DNA from: Njordibacter sp028825405
GTDB lineage: Bacteria > Pseudomonadota > Gammaproteobacteria > Pseudomonadales > Balneatricaceae
Assembly: GCF_047730065.1 (NCBI RefSeq)
Contig: NZ_CP159829.1
Coordinates: 1,240,001-1,304,000 of the forward strand
Length of the DNA stretch: 64,000 nt
Direction of reading: 5' to 3'
The notes below the pieces were generated by a model. That model saw nothing but the letters and a program-made list of their open reading frames with translations. It made no database searches and was not told the DNA's origin. This document shows positions 63,695-64,000 of the stretch, piece by piece; the stretch's first letter is position 1, and every line of letters begins with the position of its first letter. The translations under genes were made by a program, and so were the position numbers.

Positions 63695-64000
63695 TTAAGC
63701 ACGCAATTTAACGTTTGTTGGGTCGAAAGGAGACTCTTCAACCACGGTTGCCTTGTACATCTCTCCCAGAATTTCAATCTCGAGTTCGGTTCCAATAATA
63801 GCTAACTCTGGCTCAACCATGCCGAGGGCGAGAGACTTGCCAACACGCCAGCCATAGCCACCTGAAGTGGCTCGACCAACGACCTCCCCATTTTTGTAAA
63901 TGGCTTCAGAACCACGCGCATCTGCATCAGTAACGCCATGAACTTCGATGGTGGCAAAGGCATTTTCAGCCCCCCGTTCCTGCCAAGCTTGTAAGGCTTT
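63695..64000 (-). CDS. Dimethylglycine/sarcosine dehydrogenase family protein, C-terminal part (cut by window edge)
   Basis: The minus strand reads 101 codons in one open frame to a TAA at 63697-63695. Text such as SGGYGWRVGKSLALGMV and GTELEIEILGEMYKATVV, ending DPTNVKLRA, is the GcvT-like C-terminal domain of dimethylglycine and sarcosine dehydrogenases, where folate accepts the one-carbon unit. These enzymes use ETF, encoded immediately downstream. The N-terminal FAD domain is outside the window, so DMGDH, SARDH or a related family member cannot be told apart. Confidence 0.8.
   Translation of the reverse strand, partial: KALQAWQERGAENAFATIEVHGVTDADARGSEAIYKNGEVVGRATSGGYGWRVGKSLALGMVEPELAIIGTELEIEILGEMYKATVVEESPFDPTNVKLRA

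Noticed and set aside
1..64000. CRISPR arrays, tRNA or rRNA genes, intact IS elements, prophage
   Set aside because: No regularly spaced direct repeats, cloverleaf sequence, transposase frame or phage structural gene was recognised; tRNA calling by eye is limited.

Overview
The window reads as a chromosomal segment of a Gammaproteobacterium, probably marine. The evidence is a complete Na+-translocating NADH:quinone reductase operon with its maturation factors, a TRAP transporter, creatine and N-methylated-amine catabolism, and acyl-CoA genes resembling the marine DmdB/DmdC families. From about 18.4 to 53.1 kb the gene order (csiV-mfd // gap-nqrABCDEF-apbE-nqrM-sthA-lolC-lolD-DUF2062-comEC-lpxK-ycaR-kdsB-murB-rne-rluC) follows, from memory, the Pseudomonas aeruginosa block csiV-mfd-gap-nqr...rne-rluC almost gene for gene. 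Spacing is tight: many genes overlap by 1-26 nt or face each other tail to tail. No rRNA, tRNA, CRISPR array or intact insertion sequence was recognised.

Left part (1-18.4 kb), accessory metabolism. A branched-chain amino-acid type ABC transporter (livG-livF-livH-livM) runs off the left edge. Then come a VF530-family protein, a PLP decarboxylase, an Imm22-like protein without a visible toxin, agmatinase, an ABM-fold protein, creatinase, a GNAT acetyltransferase and 8-oxoguanine deaminase. Agmatinase and creatinase both release urea from guanidino compounds. Between 10.67 and 13.73 kb lie the two ends of a dead GMC (choline dehydrogenase-like) oxidoreductase gene. Its middle has been replaced by about 2.4 kb carrying decayed ORFs, an Lrp/AsnC regulator and a divergent ornithine-decarboxylase-family gene. 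A glycerophosphodiesterase, an MFS transporter, a PsrA-like TetR regulator with a good PsrA-type operator, an MscS channel and a gamma-glutamylcyclotransferase-like gene follow.

Centre (18.4-53.1 kb), conserved core. The block is interrupted between mfd and gap by a 7-kb catabolic cassette: 2OG-Fe(II) oxygenase, TRAP DctM/DctQ/DctP, a DadA-like FAD oxidase, a divergent LysR regulator and an Asp/Glu/hydantoin racemase-family enzyme. This combination is the best candidate for an undescribed uptake-and-degradation pathway for an unusual amino acid. comEC carries a one-base frameshift that separates its channel and hydrolase domains. Only one LolC/E-type gene is present, and an 11-bp tandem repeat sits where Pseudomonas carries exbB/exbD.

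Right part (53.1-64 kb). It holds a DmdB-like acyl-CoA ligase, a KfrA-like coiled-coil protein, a MaoC hydratase, a DmdC-like acyl-CoA dehydrogenase, an S9 peptidase coupled to yciH, a dienelactone hydrolase-like protein, etfA/etfB, and the C-terminus of a dimethylglycine/sarcosine dehydrogenase. Sarcosine from creatine and the acyl-CoA dehydrogenase could both feed electrons through this ETF. All family calls come from reading the sequence and recalling families; no database search was run.
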